Part shown: one piece after another, positions 1-9,015 of the stretch
How positions within the stretch are numbered: position 1 is the first letter of the stretch
How the letters are laid out: every line of letters begins with the position of its first letter
NCBI RefSeq assembly: GCF_001050345.1
Contig: NZ_LFMW01000018.1
Location: 117,661 to 181,660 of the forward strand
Origin: Pseudomonas fildesensis
GTDB taxonomy: Bacteria; Pseudomonadota; Gammaproteobacteria; Pseudomonadales; Pseudomonadaceae
Reading direction: 5' to 3'
DNA: 64,000 nucleotides
The notes under the pieces: generated by a model
Told to the model about the DNA's origin: nothing
The model's input: the letters and a program-made list of their open reading frames with translations, nothing else
The model's database searches: none
Translations under genes and position numbers: made by a program

Positions 1-371
1 ACGTCCTTGGCCTTGGCTTCGGTCTGGATCGGGGCCGGCGGGTTATTCACCGGAATCGATTCGCCCTGGGCCACCAGTGCATTGAGTTCGGTGATCCGCG
101 CCTTGAGCGCTGCACTGGTCCGGTTGAGGTTCAACAGGCGCTGATTGACGTTGAGCTCCAGGCGGGTCAGTAACAGCTTCAGCGCCGGGGTCATCAATTG
201 GCCGGGGAAGGTCTCGGTGATTTCACCGCAGCGACGCAGCCGATCATTAAGCTCGATCTCGGTGCGCTTCTTTTCCAGCTTGTTGTTTTCCACCACGTGG
301 TTCATGTAGCCAATGGCGATCAGTATTACGATCCCGGCTATTACCAGCAGGGTGATCATGAGTGGTGTCAC
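1..371 (-). CDS. Membrane-anchored hypothetical protein (5' part, runs off left edge)
   Basis: Only the first ~123 codons are in the window. The GTG at 371-369 is preferred because an AGAGG ribosome-binding site lies 8 bases upstream; an in-frame ATG at 359-357 is the alternative. The product starts with one hydrophobic helix (about residues 6-21), followed by a charged, coiled-coil-like segment and a Pro-rich stretch. I do not recognise a named family and infer only a single-pass inner-membrane protein with a cytoplasmic or periplasmic helical domain. It is divergent from the tRNA operon. Confidence 0.6.
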   Translation of the reverse strand, partial: MTPLMITLLVIAGIVILIAIGYMNHVVENNKLEKKRTEIELNDRLRRCGEITETFPGQLMTPALKLLLTRLELNVNQRLLNLNRTSAALKARITELNALVAQGESIPVNNPPAPIQTEAKAKD

Positions 372-651
372 CGGTGTGACCTCTTTATAGGGTTTGCTGT
401 GGAGTGTAGTGAATGGACCATCCGGCGGATAGGACTGATCGACCAGTTGCCCAGGTAGATTCTTCTATATAGGTAGCGCTTGTAACTAGGGGTGCCCTGC
501 ATGGATGCACATTGCCATCATTTGCGTGGGCGAACTATAGCGTCTTGTCGGGCGCCAGAATATAGGCGTCAAGGCCCAGACGGGCAGAATGCCTGTACCG
601 GTCGGTAAACCGGGGCGAAGTCATTGATTTAAATAAATTTATCCTTGGGGG
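372..651. other. Intergenic region upstream of tRNA operon
   Basis: No convincing ORF. The right part (about 625-645) is A/T-rich and lies directly upstream of the tRNA promoter -35, where an UP element would sit. Confidence 0.5.
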
Positions 652-680
652 TTGACGACCTTTCAATCCATCCATAGAAT
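652..680 (+). promoter_or_regulatory. sigma-70 promoter of Glu/Gly tRNA operon
   Basis: -35 TTGACG (652-657), 17-base spacer, -10 TAGAAT (675-680), then a GC-rich discriminator (GCGCGCC), as expected for stringently controlled stable-RNA promoters. It lies about 60 bases upstream of the first tRNA. Confidence 0.8.
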
Positions 681-742
681 GCGCGCCACTTACAGCGTAA
701 AGCACACAGCGAAACGCGGTAGGGAGTGAATGTTGTATGTGT

Positions 743-818
743 GTCCCCTTCGTCTAGTGGCCTAGGACACCGCCCTTTCACGGCGGTAACAGGGGTTCGA
801 GTCCCCTAGGGGACGCCA
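743..818 (+). tRNA. tRNA-Glu (TTC), copy 1
   Basis: A 76-base cloverleaf with encoded CCA. Acceptor GTCCCCT pairs with AGGGGAC, the anticodon stem is CCGCC/GGCGG, and the anticodon TTC is at 777-779. The T-loop GTTCGAGTC is intact. Confidence 0.97.
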
Positions 819-820
819 AT

Positions 821-896
<76 letters not shown>

Positions 897-1001
897 ATTT
901 TTAAGCAGTGTTGCTTTCGGGCGGCACTGAGTGAAACCAGGACCAAGTCTTCGGATGAGGCCTCTGGGCACTGAAATACACACCATGTGTTTCAGTAGCG
1001 T

Positions 1002-1077
1002 GTCCCCTTCGTCTAGTGGCCTAGGACACCGCCCTTTCACGGCGGTAACAGGGGTTCGAGTCCCCTAGGGGACGCCA
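1002..1077 (+). tRNA. tRNA-Glu (TTC), copy 2
   Basis: Same sequence as the copy at 743-818, reached after a ~105-base spacer. Part of a tandem Glu-Gly duplication. Confidence 0.97.
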
Positions 1078-1080
1078 TTT

Positions 1081-1156
<76 letters not shown>

Positions 1157-1166
1157 TATTTAACGA

Positions 1167-1197
1167 AAACGCCGATCAGTGATGATCGGCGTTTTTG
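1167..1197 (+). terminator. Intrinsic terminator of tRNA operon
   Basis: Stem AACGCCGATC/GATCGGCGTT with a short loop, followed by a T-run. Lies 11 bases after the last tRNA. Confidence 0.88.
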
Positions 1198-1221
1198 TTT
1201 GCGCGTGATTTATGCAGGCTG

Positions 1222-1246
1222 AAAAAAGCCCGCCATCGCGGCGGGC
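1222..1246 (-). terminator. Intrinsic terminator of M20 peptidase gene
   Basis: On the minus strand, GCCCGCC/GGCGGGC stem followed by TTTTTT, 12 bases after the stop codon. Confidence 0.75.
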
Positions 1247-1257
1247 CCATTCGACTA

Positions 1258-2997
1258 TCAGAGCTTCGGCAGCTGCCCGATACGCCCCATCATTTCAGTG
1301 ACAATCTGCAGATCCAGCAGGAACTGGTCGACAGTCTTGAACTCATTGTCGGTGTGCCCGGTGTATTTCACTTCCGGCCGTGCCAGGCCAAATTGCACGC
1401 CGTTCGGCAACTCATGCACAGACGTCGCGCCGGCCGAAGTGCCGAACGTGTGTTCCATGTCCAGGTTTTCGCTGGCCACTGCCAACAAGGCCTTCACCCA
1501 TTCGCCTTCCGGGTTGCGGAACATCGGTTCGGCCACCGAGTACGTGAAGTTTACGTTGACCTTGGTTTTCGTGTCCCAGGCGCTCAGCTTCTCGGCGATC
1601 TCGGCCTTGAGTTTCTCCGGCGACTTGCCCTTCGGCACGCGCAGGTTCACGGCCAGCTTGAAGGCTTTGTCATCCAGGCCGACAAAGGTCAGCGAGGTAG
1701 TCAGCGGCCCCATGAACGCATCGGAGAACCCCACACCCAATTTGCCGCCCAGGTAATCCAGGCCCCAGTTGTCGGACGCATAACGCGCGGCGTCGGTGAT
1801 GTGGTTGTGCTTGAGGGCGATCTTGCCGTCGACGCTGTGGATCAACTCGAGCATGCGTGACACCGGGTTCACCCCCGATTCGGGTTCGGAAGAGTGGGCG
1901 GACACACCGGTGACGGTCAGTTTGACGTCCTTGCCATCGACCTTCGCAGTCACCTCGAAATCGCCACCGTGGCTCTTGGCGTATTCAGTGCCGGCCTTTT
2001 GCAGGCTGGCGGCCAACTCCGCAGGTGTGTTGCTGACCAGCGTCGCTACCGACGCCGACGGAATCTGGTTGGTGGCCATGCCGCCAGTCATCGAGATGAT
2101 TTCCGCGCCTTTGCCTTCGCCCTTGCGGCGGGGGAAGGTGGCCATGACGGTGCCGTAGCCTTTTTCGGCGATTACCACCGGGTAGCCGCCATCCAGCGCC
2201 AGGTTGTATTGCGGCGTCGGGTTGTGTTCGAAGTAATACGGGATCGCGTCGCCTGAAGTTTCCTCGGTGGTGTCCACCAGCAGCTTGAAATTACGCGCAA
2301 GCGGCAGCTTCTCTTCCTTGATTACCTTCATGGCATACATCGCCACGACGATGCCGTTCTTGTCATCTTCGGTGCCGCGGCCGTACATGCGGTCGCCGAT
2401 CAGCGTGACCTTGAACGGATCGAGCTTGGTGCCGTCCTTCAGCACCCAGTTTTCCGGCGTCACCGGTACCACGTCGGCGTGGGCGTGAATACCGACCACT
2501 TCTTCGCCGCTGCCTTCGAGGGATATTTCATACACGCGGTTGTCGACGTTGCGGAAGTTCAGGTTGAAGGCCTTGGCCAGGTCCTGGATCTTCGCGGCAA
2601 TCTTCACAAATTGCGGATTGTCGTGCTGAGGCACGCCTTCCACGGTGAACGTCGGGATTTCCACCAGCTCGCGCAGCGTTTCGAGGGCGGCCTTGCCGTA
2701 CTTCACTCGGGTGTAAATACCCAGCAGACGGTGGATTTCGTTTTGCTGGTCGGCAGTCAGAGCTTTGTTATCGAGAAACGCGCTGATGGCCGGGCCGACG
2801 TCACTGGTTTTGCCCAGGTCGCCCTTGGCCAGGGTGCCGAGGAAACCACGGAAATCAGTGACCGCCGTTTCGCTGAAACTCTTGAGAATCGCCGTGCTTT
2901 GTTGCGGGGTGATATTAGCGAATGCCGGGGTGGCAACGGCCGACAGGCTCGCTGCGAAGAGGGTGGCGACAGCCAGGTGCTTGAGTGGAAAGTGCAT
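1258..2997 (-). CDS. Secreted M20-family dipeptidase/aminoacylase-type metallopeptidase
   Basis: A zinc-dependent exo-/dipeptidase of the M20 family (579 aa). Residues 1-27 form a Sec signal peptide ending in a TPAFA-type cleavage site, so it acts in the periplasm. Metal ligands are visible: HAHAD at ~171-175, the GRGTEDD block at ~206-212, the catalytic Glu pair TEE at ~244-246, and a late His in TGHTDNE. The start is placed at the ATG with an AAGGA site 12 bases upstream rather than at longer in-frame starts that lack one. The substrate cannot be told from sequence; the family includes Xaa-His and D-Ala dipeptidases. Monocistronic, with its own terminator. Confidence 0.85.
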   Translation of the reverse strand: MHFPLKHLAVATLFAASLSAVATPAFANITPQQSTAILKSFSETAVTDFRGFLGTLAKGDLGKTSDVGPAISAFLDNKALTADQQNEIHRLLGIYTRVKYGKAALETLRELVEIPTFTVEGVPQHDNPQFVKIAAKIQDLAKAFNLNFRNVDNRVYEISLEGSGEEVVGIHAHADVVPVTPENWVLKDGTKLDPFKVTLIGDRMYGRGTEDDKNGIVVAMYAMKVIKEEKLPLARNFKLLVDTTEETSGDAIPYYFEHNPTPQYNLALDGGYPVVIAEKGYGTVMATFPRRKGEGKGAEIISMTGGMATNQIPSASVATLVSNTPAELAASLQKAGTEYAKSHGGDFEVTAKVDGKDVKLTVTGVSAHSSEPESGVNPVSRMLELIHSVDGKIALKHNHITDAARYASDNWGLDYLGGKLGVGFSDAFMGPLTTSLTFVGLDDKAFKLAVNLRVPKGKSPEKLKAEIAEKLSAWDTKTKVNVNFTYSVAEPMFRNPEGEWVKALLAVASENLDMEHTFGTSAGATSVHELPNGVQFGLARPEVKYTGHTDNEFKTVDQFLLDLQIVTEMMGRIGQLPKL

Positions 2998-3401
2998 TGC
3001 TGAAGGCATTCCTTTGCAGGTAGTGAGTAGGACGTTTCTGATCGAACTGTCAGAAACATTTCCACACACTACCATTACTCAGGTGCCACTGGTCAATGCT
3101 GGCCAGGGTGGGGCGCAGGGTACTTATCGGTGAGATTCAAGGCTCTAGCGTAGGCCCGTCCCAGCTTGATCGACACCCCACGCGCTACGGCGGTGCGTAC
3201 GGCGTTGTCGATCAAATGTGGCGAGCGGGCTTGCCCGCGTTGGGCTGCGAAGGGGCTCCGATAAAGCCACCGTGTTCTTCCAGATAGAACGGTGACGTCT
3301 GGGTTTGGGGCTGCTTCGCAGCCCGACGCGGGGCAAGCCCGCTCGCCACAGAAAGCCCCGTTGCCACACTAGGCTCGTGGCCAAGGAAGTAGGGCGTTGT
3401 G
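2998..3401. other. Gene-free stretch holding a long REP pair
   Basis: The space between the peptidase and the AlaX-like gene contains no supported ORF. Its right half is the REP doublet at 3217-3350. Confidence 0.6.
3217..3350. repeat. REP doublet (GCGAGCGGGCTTGCCC type)
   Basis: Inverted pair starting TGTGGCGAGCGGGCTTGCCC and ending in its complement. An inner inverted pair (GGGCTGCGAAG / CTTCGCAGCCC type) gives a nested hairpin. Same family as 18548-18679 and the core of 46085-46329. Confidence 0.85.
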
Positions 3402-4028
3402 TCAGTTGATTTCGTAGCGCACCGACAGCGTGCCTTTTTTCTCCGACAGCGCCAGGATTTTCACCTGGCCCAGGTCGCTCAGCGCTTGCACATGTGTGCC
3501 GCCACAGGCGTATGCGGGTAACTCACCGAAGCCGACTTCGCGGGTGCCATCCTCCAAGGCCATATGCCTTGGGTAGTCAGCGGCGATCCATTGGTTGATC
3601 TGCTGTTGGATGGCCTCGGCGTCCATGGCTTGTGCCGCTTCTCCACGGATAAAAGTGATCTTGCCTTCGCCCGGCCAGTGATGGGCCTTGATCGGCATCC
3701 ATCCCAGGGTTTCGCCGGCATTGCCGATCAGATGCCCGGCCGAATGCAGGCGGGTGTGCAGGGCGCGGCGGTGTGCATCGACCCGCGCCGTGATCGGGCC
3801 CGGTTCCACGGGGTGGTCGACGTAGTGCACGACGCGATCGGCTTCCTGGCTGACCCGCAGGACCTGGCTGTCACCCAGCCAGCCGGTATCGAACGGCTGG
3901 CCGCCGCCCTGGGGATGGAAAATCGTCGACTGCAGGGTGACCGCAAACTGCGCTTCGTGCGGTGTGCAGCTCAGCACTTCAAGCTCAGCCGTCAGGTGGT
4001 CGTGGGTGAAAAACAGGCGCTCGGTCAT
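3402..4028 (-). CDS. AlaX-like alanyl-tRNA editing protein
   Basis: Free-standing homologue of the AlaRS editing domain (208 aa), which hydrolyses mischarged Ser- or Gly-tRNA(Ala) in the cytoplasm. The zinc site is complete: H95-xxx-H99 and C175-GGT-H179. The GGGQP motif of the N-terminal beta-barrel is at ~41-45. The length fits the AlaX-M/S class and there is no synthetase domain. It is transcribed away from the adjacent LysR gene. Confidence 0.88.
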   Translation of the reverse strand: MTERLFFTHDHLTAELEVLSCTPHEAQFAVTLQSTIFHPQGGGQPFDTGWLGDSQVLRVSQEADRVVHYVDHPVEPGPITARVDAHRRALHTRLHSAGHLIGNAGETLGWMPIKAHHWPGEGKITFIRGEAAQAMDAEAIQQQINQWIAADYPRHMALEDGTREVGFGELPAYACGGTHVQALSDLGQVKILALSEKKGTLSVRYEIN

Positions 4029-4082
4029 TATCTACATCCGCATCAAGGTTCTGCGAGCAGTATAAATAGTGCGTAGATGGGT

Positions 4083-4101
4083 GATAATCCGTTCAATTAT
4101 C
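4083..4101. promoter_or_regulatory. Inverted repeat, candidate LysR operator
   Basis: GATAAT-N7-ATTATC (4083-4088 / 4096-4101) lies between the AlaX-like gene and the divergent LysR gene. Spacing resembles a T-N11-A LysR site. It is close to the start codon, which would fit autorepression. Confidence 0.35.
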
Positions 4102-4117
4102 AATGGACCTGTGCGTC

Positions 4118-5050
4118 ATGAGCATCAATCTTCCTATGCCGCTGCTGGGTGAAATGGCGATTTTCGTCAAAGTGGTGGAGAGCGGCAGCTTCTCCGAAGC
4201 CGCACGGCAACTCAGCGTGTCGCCCTCGGCGGTGAGCCGCAGTGTCTCGCGCCTCGAACAGGCCCTTGCCACCCGTTTGCTGCAACGCACCACACGTAAG
4301 TTGCGCCTGAGCGAGGGCGGCGAAGAGGTGTTCAAACGTTGCCAGGAGATGGTCTGCGCGGCGCGCTCGGTGATGGAAATCAGCGGCCAGTTCACCCACG
4401 AAGCCGAGGGCCTTGTGCGAGTCAGCGTGCCCAAGGCGGTGGGACGGTTTGTGGTGCATCCGCATATGCCTGAGTTCCTGCGGCGCTATCCCAAGGTGGA
4501 TGTGCAATTGATCCTTGAGGACCGCCATGTGGACCTGATCGATGACAACGTCGACCTGAGCATCCGCATCACCGACAGCCCGCCGCCTGGCTTGGTCGGC
4601 CGGCAATTGCTGCCCATCGAACACCTGCTGTGCGCGACACCGCAATACCTGGCCGAGCATGGCACGCCAAGCCACCCCCATGATTTGCTGGAGCACAGCT
4701 GCATCTATCTCGGCGAAACCCCAGGGGATTCACGCTGGAAGTTTCGTCAGGGCGGCAAGGCGGTGACGGTCGGCGTGCGCGGTCGTTATGCGGCGAACCA
4801 CACCGGGGTGCGGCTGGATGCGGTGCTGCAGCATGTGGGGATTGGCAGCTTGCCGTACTTTACGGCGCGACATGCCTTGGAGGAGGGGCGGTTGGTGCAG
4901 GTATTGCCAGCGTGGGATTTTATTGCGTCCTACCACGGCGAGGCGTGGTTGCTGCATTCGCCCACGCGGTACCTGCCGCCGAAGTTGCGGGTGTTTATTG
5001 ATTATCTGGTGGAGTGCATGGTCAAGGAGCCGACATTGCGCCGGCGGTAG
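4118..5050 (+). CDS. LysR-family transcriptional regulator
   Basis: About 310 aa. N-terminal winged HTH (~8-66) with the typical FVKVVESGSFSEAARQLSVS and SRLEQALATRLLQRTTRKL blocks, then a periplasmic-binding-protein-like effector domain. It resembles the large DNA-binding LTTR group that often represses a neighbouring oxidoreductase, but no target enzyme is adjacent. The ATG at 4118 is chosen over 4103 because only the former has a GGA-type site upstream. Confidence 0.85.
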   Translation: MSINLPMPLLGEMAIFVKVVESGSFSEAARQLSVSPSAVSRSVSRLEQALATRLLQRTTRKLRLSEGGEEVFKRCQEMVCAARSVMEISGQFTHEAEGLVRVSVPKAVGRFVVHPHMPEFLRRYPKVDVQLILEDRHVDLIDDNVDLSIRITDSPPPGLVGRQLLPIEHLLCATPQYLAEHGTPSHPHDLLEHSCIYLGETPGDSRWKFRQGGKAVTVGVRGRYAANHTGVRLDAVLQHVGIGSLPYFTARHALEEGRLVQVLPAWDFIASYHGEAWLLHSPTRYLPPKLRVFIDYLVECMVKEPTLRRR

Positions 5051-5062
5051 GAGTGCGGTCCA

Positions 5063-5154
5063 AATGTGGGAGGGGGCTTGCTCCCGATGGCACTGTTCAG
5101 TCAACTGATGTGTTGCTGACCCACCGCTATCGGGAGCAAGCCCCCTCCCACATT
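5063..5154. repeat. REP doublet (GGGAGGGGGCTTGCTCCCGAT type)
   Basis: Inverted pair with ~22-base near-identical arms and a ~45-base unrelated centre, located between two convergent genes. Same family as 11499-11591, 39499-39587 and 43786-43891. Confidence 0.88.
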
Positions 5155-5176
5155 GAGTTCTGCAGTGTTCTGAAGA

Positions 5177-5584
5177 TCAGTGCTTGCTCTGGTCAACCGG
5201 CATAGCCAGCAGCTGCTTTTCCTGGTTCCAGTCGAAGGGTTCGTCGTTCTGTTCAGCTTCAAAGCGACGTTCTTCCAGGGCCTGGTACAGGTCCAGTTCG
5301 TCGTCGGGCATGAAGTGCAGGCAATCGCCGCCAAAGAACCACAGCAGGTCGCGCGGTACCAGATGGGCAATCTGTGGGTAGCGCAGGATGACCTGGCTCA
5401 TCAGGTCCTGGCCCAGGTACTGGCTTTCGATCGGATCGATCGGCAACAGGGCGCGCAATTCGTCAAAACGCTCCATGAACAGAACGTGGCTTTCCTCGGG
5501 CACCTGTTCGGCTTCGCCGACGGCAACCAGGATGCTGCGCAGGTGGTCGAGCAAGACGAGATGATCGGCAACGACGTTGGACAC
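5177..5584 (-). CDS. Conserved Pseudomonas hypothetical next to fadE
   Basis: A 135-aa acidic protein with no signal peptide or membrane segment. GTG start with a GAGGA site 8 bases upstream. It resembles what I recall as the PA2817-type family, found beside the FadE-like gene in P. aeruginosa; this is memory, not a search result. No catalytic motif is visible and I assign no function. A terminator separates it from fadE. Confidence 0.7.
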   Translation of the reverse strand: MSNVVADHLVLLDHLRSILVAVGEAEQVPEESHVLFMERFDELRALLPIDPIESQYLGQDLMSQVILRYPQIAHLVPRDLLWFFGGDCLHFMPDDELDLYQALEERRFEAEQNDEPFDWNQEKQLLAMPVDQSKH

Positions 5585-5603
5585 GAGATAAGTCCTCTAA
5601 AGC

Positions 5604-5645
5604 AAAAACGGGCGCGAGAGTATATAACCCTCGCGCCCGTTTTTA
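5604..5645 (-). terminator. Intrinsic terminator of fadE
   Basis: Perfect stem AAAACGGGCGCGAG / CTCGCGCCCGTTTT with a ~10-base loop. The T-rich flanks on both strands could make it work in either direction. Confidence 0.8.
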
Positions 5646-5659
5646 TATGACCGCTCGAC

Positions 5660-8107
5660 TCAGCGGACTTTACCCTCAGCCTGTGTCAGCTCTTCCTTGC
5701 TGAAATCATCCACGTCGATCACCTTGCGCCGCGCAGCTTCGGCGTCGCGCAGGGTTTGCGCTTCAGCCGGTTGCAACACCCCGGCATGCAACGCGGCGTC
5801 GATGGCGTGTTCGCCGGCAGTCGGCTTGACCTGACCACTTTTCAGCGCGGCATGCAGTTTTTTCTGCAGCGGATGGCTGGCGCCAAGCAGGTCGTAGGCA
5901 TGTTGCAGCGCACCCACTGGATCTTCCGCCGATTGCGGGCGATAGCAGCCGGCCAGGAGTTCTTCGAGGGTCGGGTCGCCCTTGGCGCGACCAAGCACTG
6001 CGGCCACTTCGGCGTCCAGTGCATCGGACGGCCCGGTATGGCGACGGCCGAATGGGAACACGATCACTCGCAGCAGGCAGCCCAGCACCTTGTTCGGGAA
6101 GTTGCCCAGCAGCTCGTCGAGTGCACGCTCCGACTCCCCGAGGCTTTCTTCCATGGCCCAGGCGAACAGCGGTTCCAGGTGGTCCGGCGAATCCAGGTCG
6201 TGGTAACGCTTGAGTGCGGCCGACGCCAGGTACATATGGCTCAGCACATCACCCAGTCGCGCCGACAGGCGTTCGCGGCGCTTCAGTTCGCCGCCCAGCA
6301 GCATCATGCTCAGGTCGGCGAGCAGGGCGAACGCGGCGGCCTGACGGTTCAATGCACGGAAATAACCCTGGCTCAAACGGTTGCCCGGCGCTTTCTCGAA
6401 CCGGCCAAAGCCGAGGTTCAGCACCAGGGTGCTGGCGGCGTTGCTCACGGCAAAACCGATATGTTGCATCAGCAGGCCGTCGAATTCCTTCAAGGCCTGG
6501 TCGTGGTCTTCGCGACCGGCCAGGGCCATTTCCTTGAGCACAAACGGATGGCAGCGAATCGCGCCCTGGCCGAAGATCATCAGGTTACGCGAGAGGATAT
6601 TCGCGCCTTCCACGGTTATGAAAATTGGCGCGCCTTGCCAGTTGCGACCCAGGTAGTTGTTGGGCCCCATGATGATGCCCTTGCCGCCATGCACGTCCAT
6701 GGCGTGGCTGATGCACTCGCGGCCGCGCTCGGTCAGGTGGTACTTGAGGATCGCCGACAGCACCGAGGGTTTTTCCCCAAGGTCCACGGCATTGGCGGTG
6801 AGCATGCGCGCGCTGTCCATCAGCCAGGCGTTGCCGCCGATGCGTGCCAGGGCTTCCTGAATACCTTCGAAGGCCGACAGCGGCACGTTGAACTGCTCGC
6901 GCACCTGGGCGTACTGGCCGGTGACCAGGCTGGTGAACTTGGCCGCGCCGGTACCCACCGCCGGCAGTGAAATCGAACGGCCTACGGACAGGCAATTCAT
7001 CAACATCATCCAGCCCTTGCCGAGCATTTCCTGGCCACCGATGAGGAATTCCAGGGGGATGAACACGTCTTTGCCCGAGTTGGGGCCGTTCATGAACGCG
7101 GCGCCCAGGGGCAGGTGGCGACGGCCGATTTCCACGCCGGGGGTATCGGTCGGAATCAGCGCGAGGCTGATGCCCAAGTCTTCCTCTTCACCCAGCAGGT
7201 GGTCCGGGTCATGCGCCTTGAAGGCCAGGCCCAGCAGGGTCGCGACCGGGCCGAGGGTGATGTAGCGTTTTTCCCAGTTCAGGCGCAGGCCAAGGGTTTC
7301 CTTGCCTTCCCATTCGCCTTTGCAGATCAAGCCGGTGTCGGGCATGGCGCCGGCGTCAGAGCCAGCGAGCGGGCCGGTCAGGGCGAAGCATGGGATGTCG
7401 TCGCCACGCGCCAGGCGCGGCAGGTAGTGGTTACGTTGCTCGTCGGTGCCGTAATGCAGCAGCAGTTCGGCCGGGCCCAGGGAGTTGGGGACCATCACGG
7501 TGGACGCGAGGTCGCCGCTGCGGGTAGCGAGTTTCATCGCAACCTGGGAGTGGGCATAGGCGGAGAAGCCCTTGCCGCCGTACTCCTTGGGAATGATCAG
7601 GGCGAAGAAGCCGTGGGTCTTGATGTGCTCCCAGGCAGCGGGCGGCAGGTCCATGGCCTGGCCGATTTCCCAGTCGCTGACCATGGCGCAGAGTTCTTCG
7701 GTGGGGCCGTCGATGAAGGCCTGTTCTTCTTCGGTCAGCTGCACCTTGGGATACGCGAGCAACTTGTCCCAATCAGGGCGACCGCTGAACAGCTCGCCGT
7801 CCCACCACACGGTGCCCGCGTCGATTGCGTCGCGCTCGGTTTCGGACATGGGCGGCAGGACTTTCTGAAACCAGCTGAACAGCGGCTTGGTGAAGTAGTG
7901 GCGGCGCAGGTCCGGCAGCAACAATGGCGCGGCCACGACAGCGATCAAGACCCAGAAGATCAGCAGCAACCAACCCGGTGCGTGGCTCCAGGCGCCCATC
8001 GCCAGCAGGTAAACGGCGACCACGCCCAGGGCGGGCAGGGGCGCGGTGCGGCGGTGTGCCAGGTAGGCAATGCCGACCACCAGAACCAGTATCCACAACA
8101 ACAGCAT
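5660..8107 (-). CDS. fadE: Acyl-CoA dehydrogenase FadE
   Basis: First, FAD-dependent step of fatty-acid beta-oxidation (acyl-CoA to trans-2-enoyl-CoA). 815 aa, matching the long gamma-proteobacterial FadE. Two hydrophobic N-terminal helices (~1-65) anchor it to the inner membrane. The acyl-CoA dehydrogenase core spans ~100-500, with FALTGPLAGSDAG substrate/FAD-site residues near ~240 and the DVHGGKGIIMGPNN block later. The C-terminal ~280 residues form the FadE-specific DUF1974-type domain. A GGAGG site precedes the ATG. Monocistronic. Confidence 0.93.
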   Translation of the reverse strand: MLLLWILVLVVGIAYLAHRRTAPLPALGVVAVYLLAMGAWSHAPGWLLLIFWVLIAVVAAPLLLPDLRRHYFTKPLFSWFQKVLPPMSETERDAIDAGTVWWDGELFSGRPDWDKLLAYPKVQLTEEEQAFIDGPTEELCAMVSDWEIGQAMDLPPAAWEHIKTHGFFALIIPKEYGGKGFSAYAHSQVAMKLATRSGDLASTVMVPNSLGPAELLLHYGTDEQRNHYLPRLARGDDIPCFALTGPLAGSDAGAMPDTGLICKGEWEGKETLGLRLNWEKRYITLGPVATLLGLAFKAHDPDHLLGEEEDLGISLALIPTDTPGVEIGRRHLPLGAAFMNGPNSGKDVFIPLEFLIGGQEMLGKGWMMLMNCLSVGRSISLPAVGTGAAKFTSLVTGQYAQVREQFNVPLSAFEGIQEALARIGGNAWLMDSARMLTANAVDLGEKPSVLSAILKYHLTERGRECISHAMDVHGGKGIIMGPNNYLGRNWQGAPIFITVEGANILSRNLMIFGQGAIRCHPFVLKEMALAGREDHDQALKEFDGLLMQHIGFAVSNAASTLVLNLGFGRFEKAPGNRLSQGYFRALNRQAAAFALLADLSMMLLGGELKRRERLSARLGDVLSHMYLASAALKRYHDLDSPDHLEPLFAWAMEESLGESERALDELLGNFPNKVLGCLLRVIVFPFGRRHTGPSDALDAEVAAVLGRAKGDPTLEELLAGCYRPQSAEDPVGALQHAYDLLGASHPLQKKLHAALKSGQVKPTAGEHAIDAALHAGVLQPAEAQTLRDAEAARRKVIDVDDFSKEELTQAEGKVR

Positions 8108-8298
8108 ATTTAATCCTCCGTGAAACCAGGGGCGAAACCACCGTGGAGCTTAGTCGGCATCCGAACAAGCGGGGTGATCAGGGTGTTACGAGTTGTGCTG
8201 GGAGGACTCATCACGACGCGCCGACATTTGGCCGAATCGTCGTTATCTCTGTGGCAGACCTGTCGTTAAACTCCAGGCTTCCCTCGGAGATCAAGCTC

Positions 8299-8958
8299 AT
8301 GGATACGTACCTGAGTCCCAGCCGCTTCATCGATAGTGACCACCCTGCGGTGGTGGAGTTCGCCGAAAAACATCGAGGGCCCAGCGCGGATTTAAGTGAC
8401 CAGGCAGTCAGTCTTTATTACGCGGTGCGTGAGGCAATTCGCTACAACCCCTACACCTTCAGCCGCGACCCAGAGACCTTGACCGCCAGCTACGCGTTGA
8501 CCACTCGCCAGAGTTACTGCGTGCCCAAGGCTACCTTGCTCGCCGCCTGCGCACGGCATTGCGGCATCCCGGCGCGGATCGGCCTGGCGGACGTGCGCAA
8601 TCACCTGTCGACGCCCCGCTTGATCGCGTTGCTCAAAAGCGATGTATTCGCCATGCACGGCTATACCGAGTTGTACCTGCGTGGTCGCTGGGTCAAGGCC
8701 ACGCCGGCGTTCAACCAGCAACTGTGCGAGTTGTTCGATGTGCCGCCGCTGGAATTCGATGGGATCAACGACAGTGTCTTCCACGCTTTCAATCGCCAGG
8801 GCCAGCGTTCGATGGAGTACGTGGTGGACCATGGGCAATTTTCCGACGTGCCAGAAGACTTCTTCTTCGCCCATATTCGGCAGTGTTATCCACACCTATT
8901 TACCGAGGACATGCCGACCCTGCTGGGCGACCTGCAGACCGATTTAAGCCGCGCGTGA
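8299..8958 (+). CDS. Transglutaminase-like cysteine-protease-fold protein
   Basis: 219 aa, cytoplasmic. The transglutaminase-like core shows the nucleophile in QSYCVPKATLL (C74) and the His in MHGYTELYL (H120). The third residue of the triad is not the usual Asp: the block reads WVKATPAFN, as in a subgroup of these proteins. Possible peptidase or amidase; no substrate can be named. The start is set at the ATG at 8299 with GGAG upstream; the same frame stays open further 5' without a ribosome-binding site. Confidence 0.75.
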   Translation: MDTYLSPSRFIDSDHPAVVEFAEKHRGPSADLSDQAVSLYYAVREAIRYNPYTFSRDPETLTASYALTTRQSYCVPKATLLAACARHCGIPARIGLADVRNHLSTPRLIALLKSDVFAMHGYTELYLRGRWVKATPAFNQQLCELFDVPPLEFDGINDSVFHAFNRQGQRSMEYVVDHGQFSDVPEDFFFAHIRQCYPHLFTEDMPTLLGDLQTDLSRA

Positions 8959-9015
8959 ACCGGCGTATGCTGCTGCGTTCATCAAGCCATGTTCATCAAC
9001 AATAAAGGCGCGGTC

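Noticed and set aside
1195..3003. Long plus-strand open frames opposite the M20 peptidase
   Set aside because: They mirror the codon structure of the minus-strand gene, have no ribosome-binding sites and no recognisable protein; the peptidase has a signal peptide and full active site.
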